Origin: Halicephalobus mephisto
Taxonomy: Eukaryota; Nematoda; Chromadorea; Rhabditida; Panagrolaimidae
Length of the DNA stretch: 64,000 nt
Assembly: GCA_009193035.1 (NCBI GenBank)
Contig: SWDT01000261.1
Location: forward strand, 62,001 to 126,000
Reading direction: 5' to 3'
Below are positions 33,431 to 45,500 of the stretch, piece after piece; the first letter of the stretch is position 1, and every line of letters starts with the position of its first letter. Made by a program: the position numbers and the translations under genes. The notes under the pieces are model-generated. The model made no database searches and was not told where the DNA came from. It saw only the letters and a list, made by a program, of their open reading frames with translations.

Positions 33431-34350
33431 CCTTTTGTCTTGTCCGTCAAAGTAATCCAAGATTAACTTTTTTGACTGGCCAAAATTACGACTTTTTAAA
33501 AAAATTCATTTTCGAAATTTTTAAAAATTTTCATCAATTTTAAAATAAATGTTTTAAAATCGATTAACTTAAAAATTAAAATATATTGAATAAGAAAATT
33601 CGGAGTTTTGTTGGTGTCCCTTCCAAACGGGATAATTATGCTAATCCAATCAGTCGACACAAGGCGAGGACACAATTGCCGAAAATTCTTGGATTGATTA
33701 CATGGGACAAGCTTAATGAGCTTCTTCTGGCTTTAAATGGACAATATGACTTTTGGATAATAAAGTCATTTTACGACCAAACTGAATTAGTTTCAGTATT
33801 TCGAAATTTTTTTTGGTTACTGTTTTTGGAACAAAGTAAACGAAATTTCGTCTTGATACAAAGTAGATTTGGATTGACTTCAGAAGACCCCGAATAACCA
33901 TAGTACTATAAAAACCGAAAACGGACGTTGTTACGAAATTGTCTCGGAGCGAATTTTTGAATTTTTAGAAACTTAAAAATTATTTTAAAAGATTAATTTT
34001 TTTTAACTTTTTAATTTTTAGAAACTTAAAAATTATTTCAAAAATTAAATTTTTTTAATATTTTAGAAAATTAATTTTTGAATTTTTAGAAACTTAAAAA
34101 TTATTTTAAAAATTTAATTTTTTAAATTTTTAGAAAATTAAAAATTATTTAAAAAAATAAATTTTTTTTAATTTCTGAAAATAAATTTTTGAATTTTTAA
34201 AAAATTAAAAATTTGTTAAATTATGTTATTTTAAAAAATTTTAAAAATAAGTTTTTTTTAGTTTTAAAGAATTGTTGAAATTATTATTTTTATGAAATGT
34301 AAAGTGGATTTTTTTCGTTGAAAATGAATCAAATAAATTTTGGAATGATG
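33431..34350. other. Intergenic, no confirmed gene
   Basis: 33600-33900 is of ordinary composition and open on both strands, but lacks an ATG start at the beginning of the frame and any recognisable domain. 33940-34260 is low-complexity GAATTTTTAGAAACTTAAAA repeats. Confidence 0.4.
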
Positions 34351-34869
34351 TTGAGGTTTATGAACAGTCAGCATTAAAATTGAAATTGAATTTTTGAACA
34401 CCAATTGGATAGACTGATCTGTCCAAATGTTGCGGGCAATCTGCGGATTTAATTTTGATTTCGAAATATTTGTAAACGTAAATTTATAAATTTTTACAGA
34501 TCTACGTAAATGTAGTGCGCAACGTGCGGATTTGATTTTGACTTTGAAGTTGACCGATCTGTTTGAACGTTGCATGCAATATGCAGATTTAATTTCGACT
34601 TTGAGATTATTATCAGCGTAGATATAAAAATATCAATAGATTCAAATGTTGCATGCAATGTGCAGATTTGACTTTGACCGATCTGTTTGAACGTTGCATG
34701 CAACGTGCGGATTTAGTTTTGACTTTGAGATTATTATCAGCATAGATATAAAAATATCAATAGATTCAAATGTTGCATGTAATGTGCAGATTTGACTTTG
34801 ACTAATCTGTTTGAACACTGCATGCAACGTGCGGATTTGATTTTGATGTTGATCTCTTTATAGACCTCA
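34351..34869. mobile_element. Terminal-inverted-repeat element with GTTGCATGCAAC array
   Basis: The left end TTGAGGTTTATGAACAG, GTCAGCATTAAAATT and the right end (reverse complement CTGAGGTCTATAAAGAG, ATCAACATCAAAATC) match the ends of the element at 2157-2520. Inside are about seven GTTGC-palindrome units, for example AACGTTGCATGCAACGTGCG. Two larger ~120-bp sub-repeats carry ATTATTATCAGCATAGATAT. Non-coding, 519 bp. Confidence 0.72.
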
Positions 34870-35530
34870 GCAAAAAACATCAAAAATACAAAATTCTTTC
34901 ATCATTTAGCTAATTTAAAAAATTTTAATTTTCGTTAAAAATTGTTTTCAATTATATTGTTTTTTATCTGAAATAAAATCGTAAACTGACTTGAATTGAA
35001 CAAAAGAAGAATTATGCAAATCCGTTCAGTATTTGCTCAATTAAAACAACTGAAATTTCGGAAAAGCTTTTGGAATATTTTGGAACTTCAGAAAAATTCT
35101 GAAACTTTCTAAAATCTCAAAATCTTCCAAAATTCAATGAGAATTCTAAATTAACAACAAAAATAAAAACTTTCGTGTCAGGACCATTTTTTTAATTTTA
35201 TTTTTTTTAAATGTAACTAAAAAATGATTTTTTTTGAAGTATAACGTACTTTTGGAGACGGTTTTTAGGACTTTCTAGAATTCAACAAGGATTTTAGATT
35301 AATATTTAAATTCAAAAATTTCGCGTTAAAACCATTTTTTAATTTTATTTTTTTAATGTAACTAAAAAATAATTTTTTTTGAAGACAGTTTTTAAGACTT
35401 TCTAGAATCTAACAAGAATTCTAAATTAATATCTAAAATCAAAAATTTCGCGTTAAAACCATTTTTTAAATTTAACTAAAAAATAATTTTTTTTGAAGTA
35501 TAACGTACTTTTGGAGACAGTTTTTTGGTG
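34870..35530. repeat. Tandem repeat, ~115-bp unit with AACGTACTTTTGGAGACNGT
   Basis: From about 35160 there are three units with TTTCGTGTCAGGACCATTTT or TTTCGCGTTAAAACCATTTT and ACTAAAAAATNATTTTTTTT. The preceding 300 bp is low-complexity without a gene. Confidence 0.6.
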
Positions 35531-37255
35531 TGTTTACGTTGGATCTTGAATCAAGACGAATTGTGACTATTCTTCCTCCTTTGGACAGCCGCCTGGGCCA
35601 ATCGCAGCTGTCCCTTATTTGGAAATGTTTTTGCGCAAAATTTGTTTGTCGAGAGCTGTCACCGATTCTGGAATGTCCAAAAATGGAAATTTGATTTATG
35701 CCAAAATTCGGAGAGGCTTATCTGATTGTTTTTGAATCCGCAATTGAAAGTTTTCATAAAATTTTGATCGAGAATTTTGATAAATTTTTATTTTACGAAA
35801 TTTATCAAGTTAAAAATTCTCAAAATTTTTATTTTACGAAATTTATCAAGTTAAAAATTCTCAAAATTTTTATTTTTTTCGTAATTTTTTTAAATTGAAA
35901 ATTTTGGAAATTTTGAGAGAATTTTAAAAATTCGTTTTGAAACTTTTTTGTAAAAAAATTAATTTTTATTTTTATAAAATTATAATTTCGAAAATTCATT
36001 TTAAGATTTTTTTGTAAAAAAAATAAATTTTTGTAAAAATAAAATTTTTTTAATATAATTTTGAAAATTCATTTTGAAACTTTTTTTTGTAAAAAAATTA
36101 TTTTTATTTAAAAATTTATTTTTATTTAAAAAAATTAATTTTTATTTAAAAATTTATTTTTATTTAAAAATTATTTTTATTTAAAAATTATTTTTATTTA
36201 AAAAAATTATTTTTATTTAAAAATTAACTTTTTTTAATTCGTTTTAAAAATATTTTATAAAAAAATTGATTTTTGCTTTTCACAAAATTGTAATTTTGAA
36301 AATCCGTATTAAAATTATTTCATAAAATATTTATTTTTTTTAATTTTATAATATAGTGATTCTAAAATTGATAATTCTGAAAAGTTTTGAAAATTCGTGT
36401 CGGGATTATTTCGTAATGATGTTGATTTTCGATTTTCATAATAGCATAATTCCCGGATTAACATTGAAAATTGGAGATTCTGGAAGGTTTTACAAAAATC
36501 GGAAAATTCGTGTCAGAATCATTTCGTAAAAAGTAATTTTTTATTTTTATAAAAATTGAATTCCGAAATTTCGCGTTAGGACCACTTTGTAAAAAACTTG
36601 ATTTTATAAAAAATTAATTTTGAAATTAATTTATAAAAATTCGAATTTTAGAAATTTATAAAAATTCCAAAATTTCGTCTCAGGACCACTTTGTAAAAAA
36701 AATAATTTTAAAACTAATTTATAAAAATTCCAAAATTTCGTCTCAGGACCATTTCATAAAAAAATTAATTTTAAAACTAATTTATAAAAATCCGAATTTT
36801 AGAAATTTCTGAAAATTCCAAAATTTCTTCTCAGGACTACTTTGTAAAACAATTATTTTTGGTTTTTATAAAAAAATAATTTTCTGATTACTGTAGAAAT
36901 CCACTTTTATCCACTCAAAGATCTGACATTTTTTAAATTAAAAATAACTTTTTGTCTTACTGTAGGTTTTGAAAAACGGAAATAGTTATTCCGAATGCAT
37001 TTGAAAAAAGAAAATTTCCTGGATTCATTCAGGACACTCGAGAATCTCATTTCCTATTTGAGTGGCTGTTAATGAATCTGTTTCTCGTTCAGTATCGACT
37101 TTTGACTTTTTTGGAGTTTTGATGAACTTTTATTTCCGAGTTTTCCAATTTCGGGAAGAGCCATTGTCGAAGACGGCCTCAGGGGGACTGTAAAACGGCA
37201 CTGGCACAACCAGCCGGAGTCTCGAGCCGGCTTTTTCTATTTTTCTTTAAAAAAG
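35531..37255. other. Intergenic, no gene seen
   Basis: Mixed-composition patches at 35535-35700 and 37010-37240 border a long low-complexity stretch. The latter has TTTTTATTTAAAAATTA repeats at 36080-36230 and CAAAATTTCGTCTCAGGACC units at 36480-36850. Confidence 0.5.
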
Positions 37256-37850
37256 CCACTTTGATCAATGTCTAATGTCCTCAAAATCGAAATAAAATTT
37301 GCAGCTTGCTCGCAACGTTGGAGCACATCTGTCCAAATTTATAAATTTACATTTATAATTATTTCGAAATAAAAACAAAAACTTGCAGTTTGCGCGCAGT
37401 ATTTCGGCAGATCGACATCAAATTCAAAGTGGAAATCGCAGGTTGCGCGCAACATTCCCGCAGGTTTATTGATATTTATAAATTTATATTTACAAATATT
37501 TCAAAATCGAAGCAAAACTTGCACGTTGCACGCAACGTTTAGGCAGCTGAGTCGAAATCAAATTAAATCTCGCAGGTTGCGCGCAACGTTCAAATAGACT
37601 GATTATTATTTATTTCTTTAAACTTACAGATATTTCAAAATTAAAGTAAAATTCGCAGGTTGCTCGCAACAGTTAGGCAACTAAGTTAATATTGAAATCA
37701 GAATCAAATTTGCAGGTTGCGCGCAGCATTCGACTAGATCTGTTGATATTTATAAATTTACATTTATAAAAATCTCGAAATAAAAATAAAAACTTGCAGT
37801 TTGCGCGCAGTATTTCACCAAACTGGCTTGTTCAATTGTTGTTCAAAAAT
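37256..37850. repeat. Array of GTTGCGCGCAAC palindrome units
   Basis: Eight units near 37300, 37384, 37438, 37520, 37570, 37660, 37710 and 37797, mostly of the form CGCAGGTTGCGCGCAACGTT followed by NGGCAGAYNG. They are separated by ATTTATAAATTTACATTTAT. Shares its right end (GGCTTGTTCAATTGTTGTTC) with the array at 47.2-47.56 kb. Confidence 0.85.
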
Positions 37851-37999
37851 TTAATTTAATTTTTATATTTAACGTTTTCCAGATTTCGACAGATATTTAG
37901 TTCAAAAATAAAACCAATTTTTCTAAAAAAAATATAATTTTAAAAATTTTAAAATTGCTCTTTTTTGATTTTTCGCAGATTTAAATTATCGAAACTTGT

Positions 38000-38130
38000 C
38001 TTTAATTTTGCAAAATCAGGCTTTGCTAAAAGGTTTGCCTTGGGCGATCTCCGGATCCCGTTCTTCGTTTAGGGACACCGCTCGGTCCATTGCTTTTTCT
38101 AATTTGGTTTTCTTTAAAATAATGCCTTTA
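38000..38130. other. Short island of ordinary composition
   Basis: Locally GC-rich, open on the plus strand but too short and without splice signals. One of a series of such islands between 30 and 42 kb. Confidence 0.35.
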
Positions 38131-38247
38131 GTCATTCCTCCTTTTTCCTTTTTACAAAAATTTGAAAATGGCCAAATTTAAAGTTTCTATTTTCTGAAAA
38201 AATAAAAACATCAATTTTAGGTTATTTTGAAACAACTTTTAAAAAAC

Positions 38248-38626
38248 GGTTTTTCCGTTCGAGACCCATGTTACAAATTTGATTTTTTTTCTGTTTTTTT
38301 AAACAAAAAAATATTAATTAAAATATCGTTGTTTTTATTATTTTTATACTCTTAAAATCTCCTAAATGTACTGTAGAATTTCGAACATTTTTTCATATAT
38401 TAAAAATTTCAAAAAAATTTACCCAAATTTAAAAATAATTTTTAACTTTAAAATTTCATTCAAAACTTTATTATTTTTTATACTCTTAAAATCTCCTAAG
38501 TGTACTGTAGAATTTTAAGCGTGTTTTCATAAGTAAAAATTAAGACAACGAAATTTTAAAAGTTAAAAAATTATAAAAAATCTAATTAGTTAAGAGACTC
38601 CCGAACGGAAAAATTGTTGCTTTTCA
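38248..38626 (+). mobile_element. MITE-like element, copy 2, with TTTTTCCGTTCG terminal inverted repeats
   Basis: Begins TTTTTCCGTTCGAGACCC and ends GAGACTCCCGAACGGAAAAA, giving imperfect terminal inverted repeats of about 17 bp. The interior matches copy 1 at 33130-33430 in the opposite orientation, including two ACTCTTAAAATCTCCTAANT blocks. Non-coding, about 379 bp. Confidence 0.7.
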
Positions 38627-38734
38627 ATCATTTGTCACAATAATTCGACATTGATCTTCTTCTTTTGATGAATAGAGAAAGTAAATTTAAAGAATATTTC
38701 GAAAGCAATAGATAGTGATTAAAAAACCATTTTT

Positions 38735-38950
38735 AAAATTTCAGACACTATCCATGTACAAAAGAAGTCAAAATGATAGTGACTATTTTTGAATTTTTTA
38801 TTTTTTAAATGTACTTTTAAATTTTTTATTTTTAAAAGGTTTTTAATTTTTTAAATTTATTTTTAAAGTAATTTAAAAAAGTTTTCAATTTTAGACACTA
38901 TCCATGTACAGAAGAAGTCGAAATGATAGTGACTATTTTTGAATTTTTAA
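38735..38950. repeat. Direct repeat of ~60 bp, two copies
   Basis: CACTATCCATGTACANAAGA, AGTCNAAATGATAGTGACTA occurs at about 38743 and 38885. Each copy also contains the short inverted pair CACTAT/ATAGTG, so it could form a small hairpin. Confidence 0.8.
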
Positions 38951-41900
38951 TTTTTTAAATTTACTTTTGAGTTTTTTTATTTTTTTAATTTACTTTTGAA
39001 TTTTTTATTTTTTAAATTTTTGATCTTTTGTTGTTTAACAAAAACAATAAATTTGGGATTTCAAGAAATAATGATTATCGATCGCCAATGGTCAGAGTAA
39101 TCCGTTCCAAGCCTGAAAGAAAATTTTTCACACTTTTTGATTGCCGATTTTTCCATCTTGATTCACGAAAGAGGGACAGGCGCTCGTTTGTGCCTCAGGG
39201 CTCGAGAAATTGTCGGTCGATTTTTCGAAAAAGTCAAAAAATGTGCGGCTGTTTGATTTTTAACGTGATCTTGGCCAGATTCTGGTTTCTTTTTTTTCTT
39301 ATTTTACATCCGAAAAAATTTATTCTCAAAGATTACTGTAATTTCAATTATAATTTTCTATTTTTTATAAATTATAATTTTTTATAATTCTAAATTTCAT
39401 AAGTTTCTAGAATTCTAAAATTTCAAAATCACCTGAAATTGACAATTTCGAAAATTTAAAATTTCTTGTCAGGACCATTTTTAAAAAATTAATTTTTCTA
39501 TTTTTTGAGGAATTTCAAAATTTCGCGTTGGGACCATTTAAAAAAAATTAATTTTTCTATATTTGGAAAAGTTCTAAAATTTCGCGTTGAGACCATTTCG
39601 TAAAAATTTCGTTTTTTTTTATTTTTAAAAGAATTCTAAAATTTCGCCTTGGGACAATTTAAAAAAAATTTATTTTTTTTATTCTTAAAAGAATTCTAAA
39701 ATTTCGCCTTGGGACCATTTCGTAGAAATTCCGTTTTTTTTTTCATTTTTTATAACACTATGATTATTTCTTGTTTTTCGTTTTCTTATTTTTTACTTTT
39801 TTGAAAACTAGTTTTATAAAAAAATCTCATGTTTTCTGACTTTGAAAATTATCTTTTTGGAATTAATTGACTTGACGAAGGTCTCGGGTCTCCGATAAGA
39901 CCGATATTTCCCCGATCGATTCATGGCATTCTCGTCATTGTGGTCAAAAACGAAACAAAAGTCTCGTTGACGGTCCAGGGGCCCTGTCACTTTGTCCTTG
40001 AACTGGCATCCCGCTCAAATTTTTCTCTGAGGACCGGTTTGACTGAAATATCCTTTTTGATCACGCTTTTTCCTGATAAGCTTCTTTCATTTTTCCGCTT
40101 TTTATTACTTGAATGTCGTTGAAATTTTCGAAACTTTCTTCAATTGAACAAACAGTTCTGAAATTTCCTAAAATGTACATTTTTGAAATCTTTCAAATTT
40201 TTGGAGTTTTCAGAATCCCTTTGAAAATTTATATATTTTTAGAAATTTTGAGATTTTTCGGAATTTCATAGAATTCTGAAATCTGGAATTTTCAGAATTC
40301 CTTAAAAATTCATACATTTTTGGAAATCTTGAATAATTTCGAAATTTTCCGAAATTTAATAGAATTCTGAAATCTGGAATTTTTACAGAAACTTCTGGAA
40401 CTTTCAGAATTCCTTGAAAATTCCCAAAAATTCAGAAATTTAATAGAATTCTGAAATCTGGAATTTTCGCAGAAGCTTCTGGAATTTTCAGAATTCCTTG
40501 AAAATTCTTAAAATTCCCGAAAATTCATACATTTTTGGAAATTTTGAATAATTTTGAATTTTTCTAAAATTTGGAATTTTTACAGAAACTTCTGGAGCCT
40601 TCAGAATCCCTTCGAAAATTCCCAAAAATTCAATAAACAGTTCTGGAATTTTTGAAAATATGCAACTTTTTGAACCGTTTCAGAATTTTGCAAAAATTTC
40701 GTTTCGGGACCATTTTGTAAAAAATTTGGAAATTTTTAAAATTAAAAAACGAAATTTTCTAAAAATTCCGTGTTAAAATTATTTTGAAATTATTTTTACA
40801 TTTTTGTGCCAGACCAAATTTTCATTTTTTGTAAATCAATTTATTACACTGACATCTGATTTTCCGCCGTAGGGTTCCAAGGTGGAGTTCTGCATTCCTT
40901 TCTCGATTACATTCATGATTGATCACGTTTTCTTTCAGAATGTTTTTTTAAATTAATTTGCGAACCTCGAATCAAGTTTTATACAAAATCAAAACTGTAC
41001 AATTTTATTTTTTTTAAAATGATTCATTTTTAAATTTTTTTAAATTTATTTTTTTATAAATTTTAAAAATTTTAAAATTTATTTTTTTATAAATTTCTTA
41101 AATTTTAAAATTTATTTTTTTATAAATTTCTTAAATTTTTAAATTTCTTTTTTTTTTTAAGTTTTTAATTTTGAAAATTTTTTACTTTTTTTTAACTTTT
41201 TGAAAATTTTTTTAATTTTTAATTTTGGATTTTTTTTATTTTTAAATCAGCCAAAAAAAGTCTGATTAGTGATGTTTCTGTGGAATTTCTCTATTTGCCT
41301 TTTTTCAATCCTTGTTTGGAGGACCGGTCGACCATTTTTCTCTCCATGAGTGAAATGAGCGAGAGAGTTTTGACTGGTCTTTTGCCGATCGATACACGCA
41401 CGCGCGGACGTGATCATGAATATTTGACGCTTTTCCTGTTTTCGGTCTTGATCAAATGTATTAATTTTGAATTTTAAAATTACATTTTAGAATTATCTAA
41501 AGTTAAATCCTAGACGTAATTAGTGTGAAAAATCGTCAAATTCCGGTCGATTTCGAAATAATTTTAAATTTAAAAAAAATAAAAAAATTCAAATTTGAAT
41601 AAAATTGTTTATTTTCGAAATTCGAAAAATTTGAGTTCGAAAATTGGAAGTTTTACGTTAGAATAAAAATATAAAATTTAAAAATGATTTTTTTAAAATG
41701 GTCCTGACGCGAATTTTCAGAATCTTTTAGGATTTCCAGAATTCCATAAATTTTCAGAATCCGAGGTTTCAGATCTTGCTTCTAGAAATTTTCACTCGAT
41801 TTTGGAAGATTCTAGGATTTTGATGAGGTGGTGGGAAGTTACGGAAGTCGTTATTGGATTCTGGAGAATTTTCTAGAATTATAGAAAGTTTCAGAAGCTT

Positions 41901-42396
41901 CCACTAGATTCTGGAATCTTGCAAAAACTTCTAAGACATTTTGAGAAACTTTAATAAGACTCTAGAATGATTCGAAATCATCTGATGAGTTTTTGGAGGT
42001 TTCTAAAAATTTTTGCAAAACTTCCTACAGAATCCTAAAATAATCCAATCTTTCACGAAATTCTAAAACTTTCTACAGTCTTCAACCAGCTTAGATCACT
42101 TTTATAAAAATCAAAAATATTTTGAAATTTTTCCAGAGAAATTTAAAACATTCTAGAAATTTTTAAAAATTTTTGCAAAACTTCCTACAGAATCCTAAAA
42201 TAATTCAAAATTAGTAAAAAGTTGTGAATCATTCCGAACCACTTTCATAAAAGTCCAGAATGTTTCGAAATTTTTGGACGACTTTAATTCCAAAGATTAA
42301 ATTTAGATTTTTAAAAATTATCCATTTAGTCGTGACTTATCCCTTGTTGAAAATTCTATTACTGAGTTCTTGTAATATTTTTTGTCGTTGCGCAGA
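38951..42396. other. Upstream region of mbl-1: low-complexity DNA with three islands
   Basis: Islands of ordinary composition at about 39060-39280, 39870-40085 and 41265-41460 stand out from TTTTTAAA-type sequence. The intervening DNA has repeats such as TTCTAAAATTTCGCNTTGGG (39470-39730) and GAATTCTGAAATCTGGAATT (40270-40600). No gene is supported. The islands may be cis-regulatory elements. Confidence 0.4.
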
Positions 42397-42577
42397 ATGG
42401 AGGATACTGTTTGTTCAACTCGTAAAATGCGATTATTCGACGACGGCGGTTTTCTTTCTGTCGCCCGGAGGCTCGCGTTCGAGAGTCGGTATAATCATTG
42501 ATTTTATTTTTGTCTCCTATTTCAGAAGCCTTTATTCTTCCTTCCCCCTTCGTGCTGAGCTTCTGCTTCTGATTTAG
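42397..42577 (+). CDS. Upstream ORF in the mbl-1 leader
   Basis: An ATG at 42397 follows an acceptor-like TTGCGCAG by one base. The first exon 42397-42488 (beginning MEDTVCSTRKMRLFDDGG) ends at GTATAAT, and a 47-bp intron ends TATTTCAG at 42535. Joined in phase 2, the second part continues SLYSSFPLRAELLLLI and stops at TAG 42575-42577. Codon choice in the first exon looks coding. The TAG is exactly in frame with the mbl-1 ATG at 42593, and its AG is itself a candidate trans-splice acceptor (GATTTAG|GTTTC). It could be a regulatory uORF or an alternative 5' coding exon; 47 residues, no domain. Confidence 0.45.
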
Positions 42578-42592
42578 GTTTCTGCTTCTGGA

Positions 42593-45500
42593 ATGTACGA
42601 CGAAAACAGCAACGCCACCGCGGCGTCGGCCACACTTGTCGCTTTGAACGCGGCCACGAGCTCCGCGAGTGCCGTTCCTGTTCCTACAGTACCCCCTGTC
42701 AATTCGAGTCATCTTGTATCTCAGTTAATGAATACAAAAGATTCTGGATGGCTTCAATTAGAAGTCTGTAGAGAATTCCAAAGAGGACAATGCTCGAGGT
42801 CCGATCAAGAGTGCAGATTCGCCCATCCCCCGGCCCATGTCGACGTTCACAACGGCAAAGTCACCGCTTGTTACGACTCCATAAAGGTTCGTGCTTTTGC
42901 ATTCATCGGGAAATTTTAATAATCCGCTTCGCCGCAATCAGTAACCGAATTCTTCCGCTCCGATGAATCCTCTTGTTTTGACTGTTCCCATTTTATTCGG
43001 AAATTCACGGCTCCGTTTTTATCAAAATTAATTGTCAAAGTTCGAGGTTAAAATTCCGAATTTTCGTGTTCAGACACCATCAATCGATATTTTCGAATAT
43101 TCCAAAATGAAAAAAATCAAGTTTTTAAAAATATTTAAAAATTTTAAAAATCAACTTTTTAAAAATATTTAAAAATTTTAAAAATCAAGTTTTTAAAAAT
43201 ATCCCAAAATGAAAAAAATCAACTTTTTAAAAATATTTCGAAATTTAAAAAATCAAGTTTTTTTAATATTTCGAAATTTTAAAAAAATCAGAATTTTTAT
43301 TTTTTAAATTTAAAAAAAAAATTAAATTTCTTTAATTTTAAAAAGAAAAAACCCGCCAATTGTGTCTCAACACGAAAATTTTGAAATCGAGATAATGCCC
43401 CAAACATAAAATTCTCCAAAAATGCATCTTTTATGTTTAAAAAAATTTTGTTTGGATTCGAATCCAGGCAAAGTCGTTAGTCAAACATGGTTGAACGAAA
43501 TCGTGATCGATTCCCGATTTCTCGAGACGCCAATTTTTCAGGGACGATGCACGCGAGAAAATCCCAAATGCAAATACCTTCATCCTCCACAACATCTGAA
43601 AGACAAGCTCGTTATCAATGGAAAAAATAATCTTGCCTTCAAAAACCTTATCTGTTCTCAGTTAACTCAAGGTGCCGCATCTCCTGCCCTCGCCCCAGCC
43701 CTCCAGGTTAATCAACTGGCCCAGTTGATGGTGAGTTCTTCCATCTATGTAATCCCTTATTTTAATCCTATTAAAAGTCCGCAAGTTTTCAAACTTTCTA
43801 AAAATACAGTAGGAAGTTTCGAAAATGTTAAAAAAATTCTGGAAGTTTCTAGAATTCAACAGAGGATTTTGAAATATTTAAAGATTTCACAAAAGTACTT
43901 ATAATTCATTAAAACATTCAAAAATTTTATGGGATTCTGAAACCTTTGGGGACTTTTTCGAAGTTTTTAGAATCCATTAAAACATTCTGGAATTTCCGAG
44001 AATTTTATGGAAATTTCTACAACATTCAAAAATTTCATGGGATTCTTTAGAATCCAGTAGAGGATTCTGAAATTTTCGAAGGTTTCCTTGAAATTTTTAG
44101 AATCCACTGGAAACTTCTGAAATTTGAGAATTCTGTGGGGATTTCCAGGATTTTCAATAAGTTCATTAAAGTTTCTGAGAACTTTTAGAATCTTCTAGAA
44201 TCCAATAAACTTCGGAATCATCTGAAGCCTAGAATTCTAGAAGTTCCTAAAACTTGGTGTTAAGACAATTTCGTAAAAAACTCATTTTTGACTTTTATGG
44301 TAATTTTTTAAATATCTGAAATTGACGATTTTGGAATTTTCGAAAAAGTCACAGGAATTGGTGCCGAAGAAACTACAAAACCTCGTTTTTGGACTTTTAT
44401 ACTAGTGGAATTCTAGCAACAGCAACAACAACATCCAGCCCTCGTCCAGGCCCTCCCGTACCAGTACTACTCTCCGTTGATCTACCCGACCCTGTTGGCC
44501 CAAGCTGGTGCCGATCCCTACGGCGTCCAAACGGTAAGTCCGAACTTCTACTTGGTTTGAACTGAGAATTTCCATTTGCTTTCACTCCTGATTCGGTGTT
44601 GTTTGTCGTTTGTTGGTTCTTCTTTTGCAAAAAATTAAATTTTAATTCTTTCTAAACAAACAATCGCTGCTCTTTCTTTTGCAAGTCCCTTATTGGTCCT
44701 GGCACGTGATTTAACAGATTTTTAGATCACGCTTTTAATTGCCGCACTATTAATTTCCTTGTGCTGAGGTCTATGAGCAAATTGACATTAAAATTTACAG
44801 AAAATTTGCAATCTACGTGCAACAGGCCACTTGACTGGTTTGGAGTCCATTTTAGTCTGGGTCCTGTCACTGCCTAAAATCCGCGTAATCCGTTGAATAT
44901 GTAGGGAATAGGAGATTTAGAAGAAATAAAGCTTCTTGATACCTAAAATGACCTTATTACGTTAATCTAAACCACATTGATATATGAAACAAATTTTTAA
45001 AGTCACAATTCGAAGCATAAGTAGAAAAGTCCTCGATCAGGATCAGTTATCCACATCCATAGAACTGTTTTCAATATAATGACGACTTTCCTGATACCTA
45101 AAATGATCATATTAATTCAATTATAAGAAATTGATATATGAAACAAACCTTTGAAGTTCCTAAAACTTTAAACCAACTTTTCGCCGCATAGAATTAGAAA
45201 TCACAATAGAGCTTATATTCAATACCTAAATTACATTGTTATTTACAATATGTAAATCAAAAAAATCAAAAAACACAAGAAATCATGTTTTTCTTCAAAA
45301 ATCACCATATTATTACGAAAATCAGAAATGAACGTTTTCCAAACTTGTCCCGACGCGAATTTCTAGAAGCTTTTAGGACTTTCTAAATTTAGGTAAAAGA
45401 CGTAGAAAAAAAGCAAATTGCCAGATTTACCTTTTTGTCTTTTTCAGTTTTGGTAAAAAAACAAAAAGAGAGCGAGTAGGAACAAAGCGAGTAGATTCCA

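Noticed and set aside
33586..33897. 103-codon frame starting at TTG
   Set aside because: No ATG at its start, open also on the opposite strand, no domain; could be a remnant but cannot be supported.
39028..39387. 119-codon frame in an upstream mbl-1 island
   Set aside because: The frame runs on into pure A/T repeat, begins in low-complexity sequence and shows no domain; the island is noted as non-coding.
42359..42712. 117-codon arginine-rich open frame antisense to the mbl-1 start
   Set aside because: It mirrors the mbl-1 first coding exon and leader; no acceptor or domain supports it.
43450..43480. GGATTCGAATCC resembling a tRNA T-arm
   Set aside because: It is a short palindrome; no acceptor, D or anticodon arms at the proper distances.
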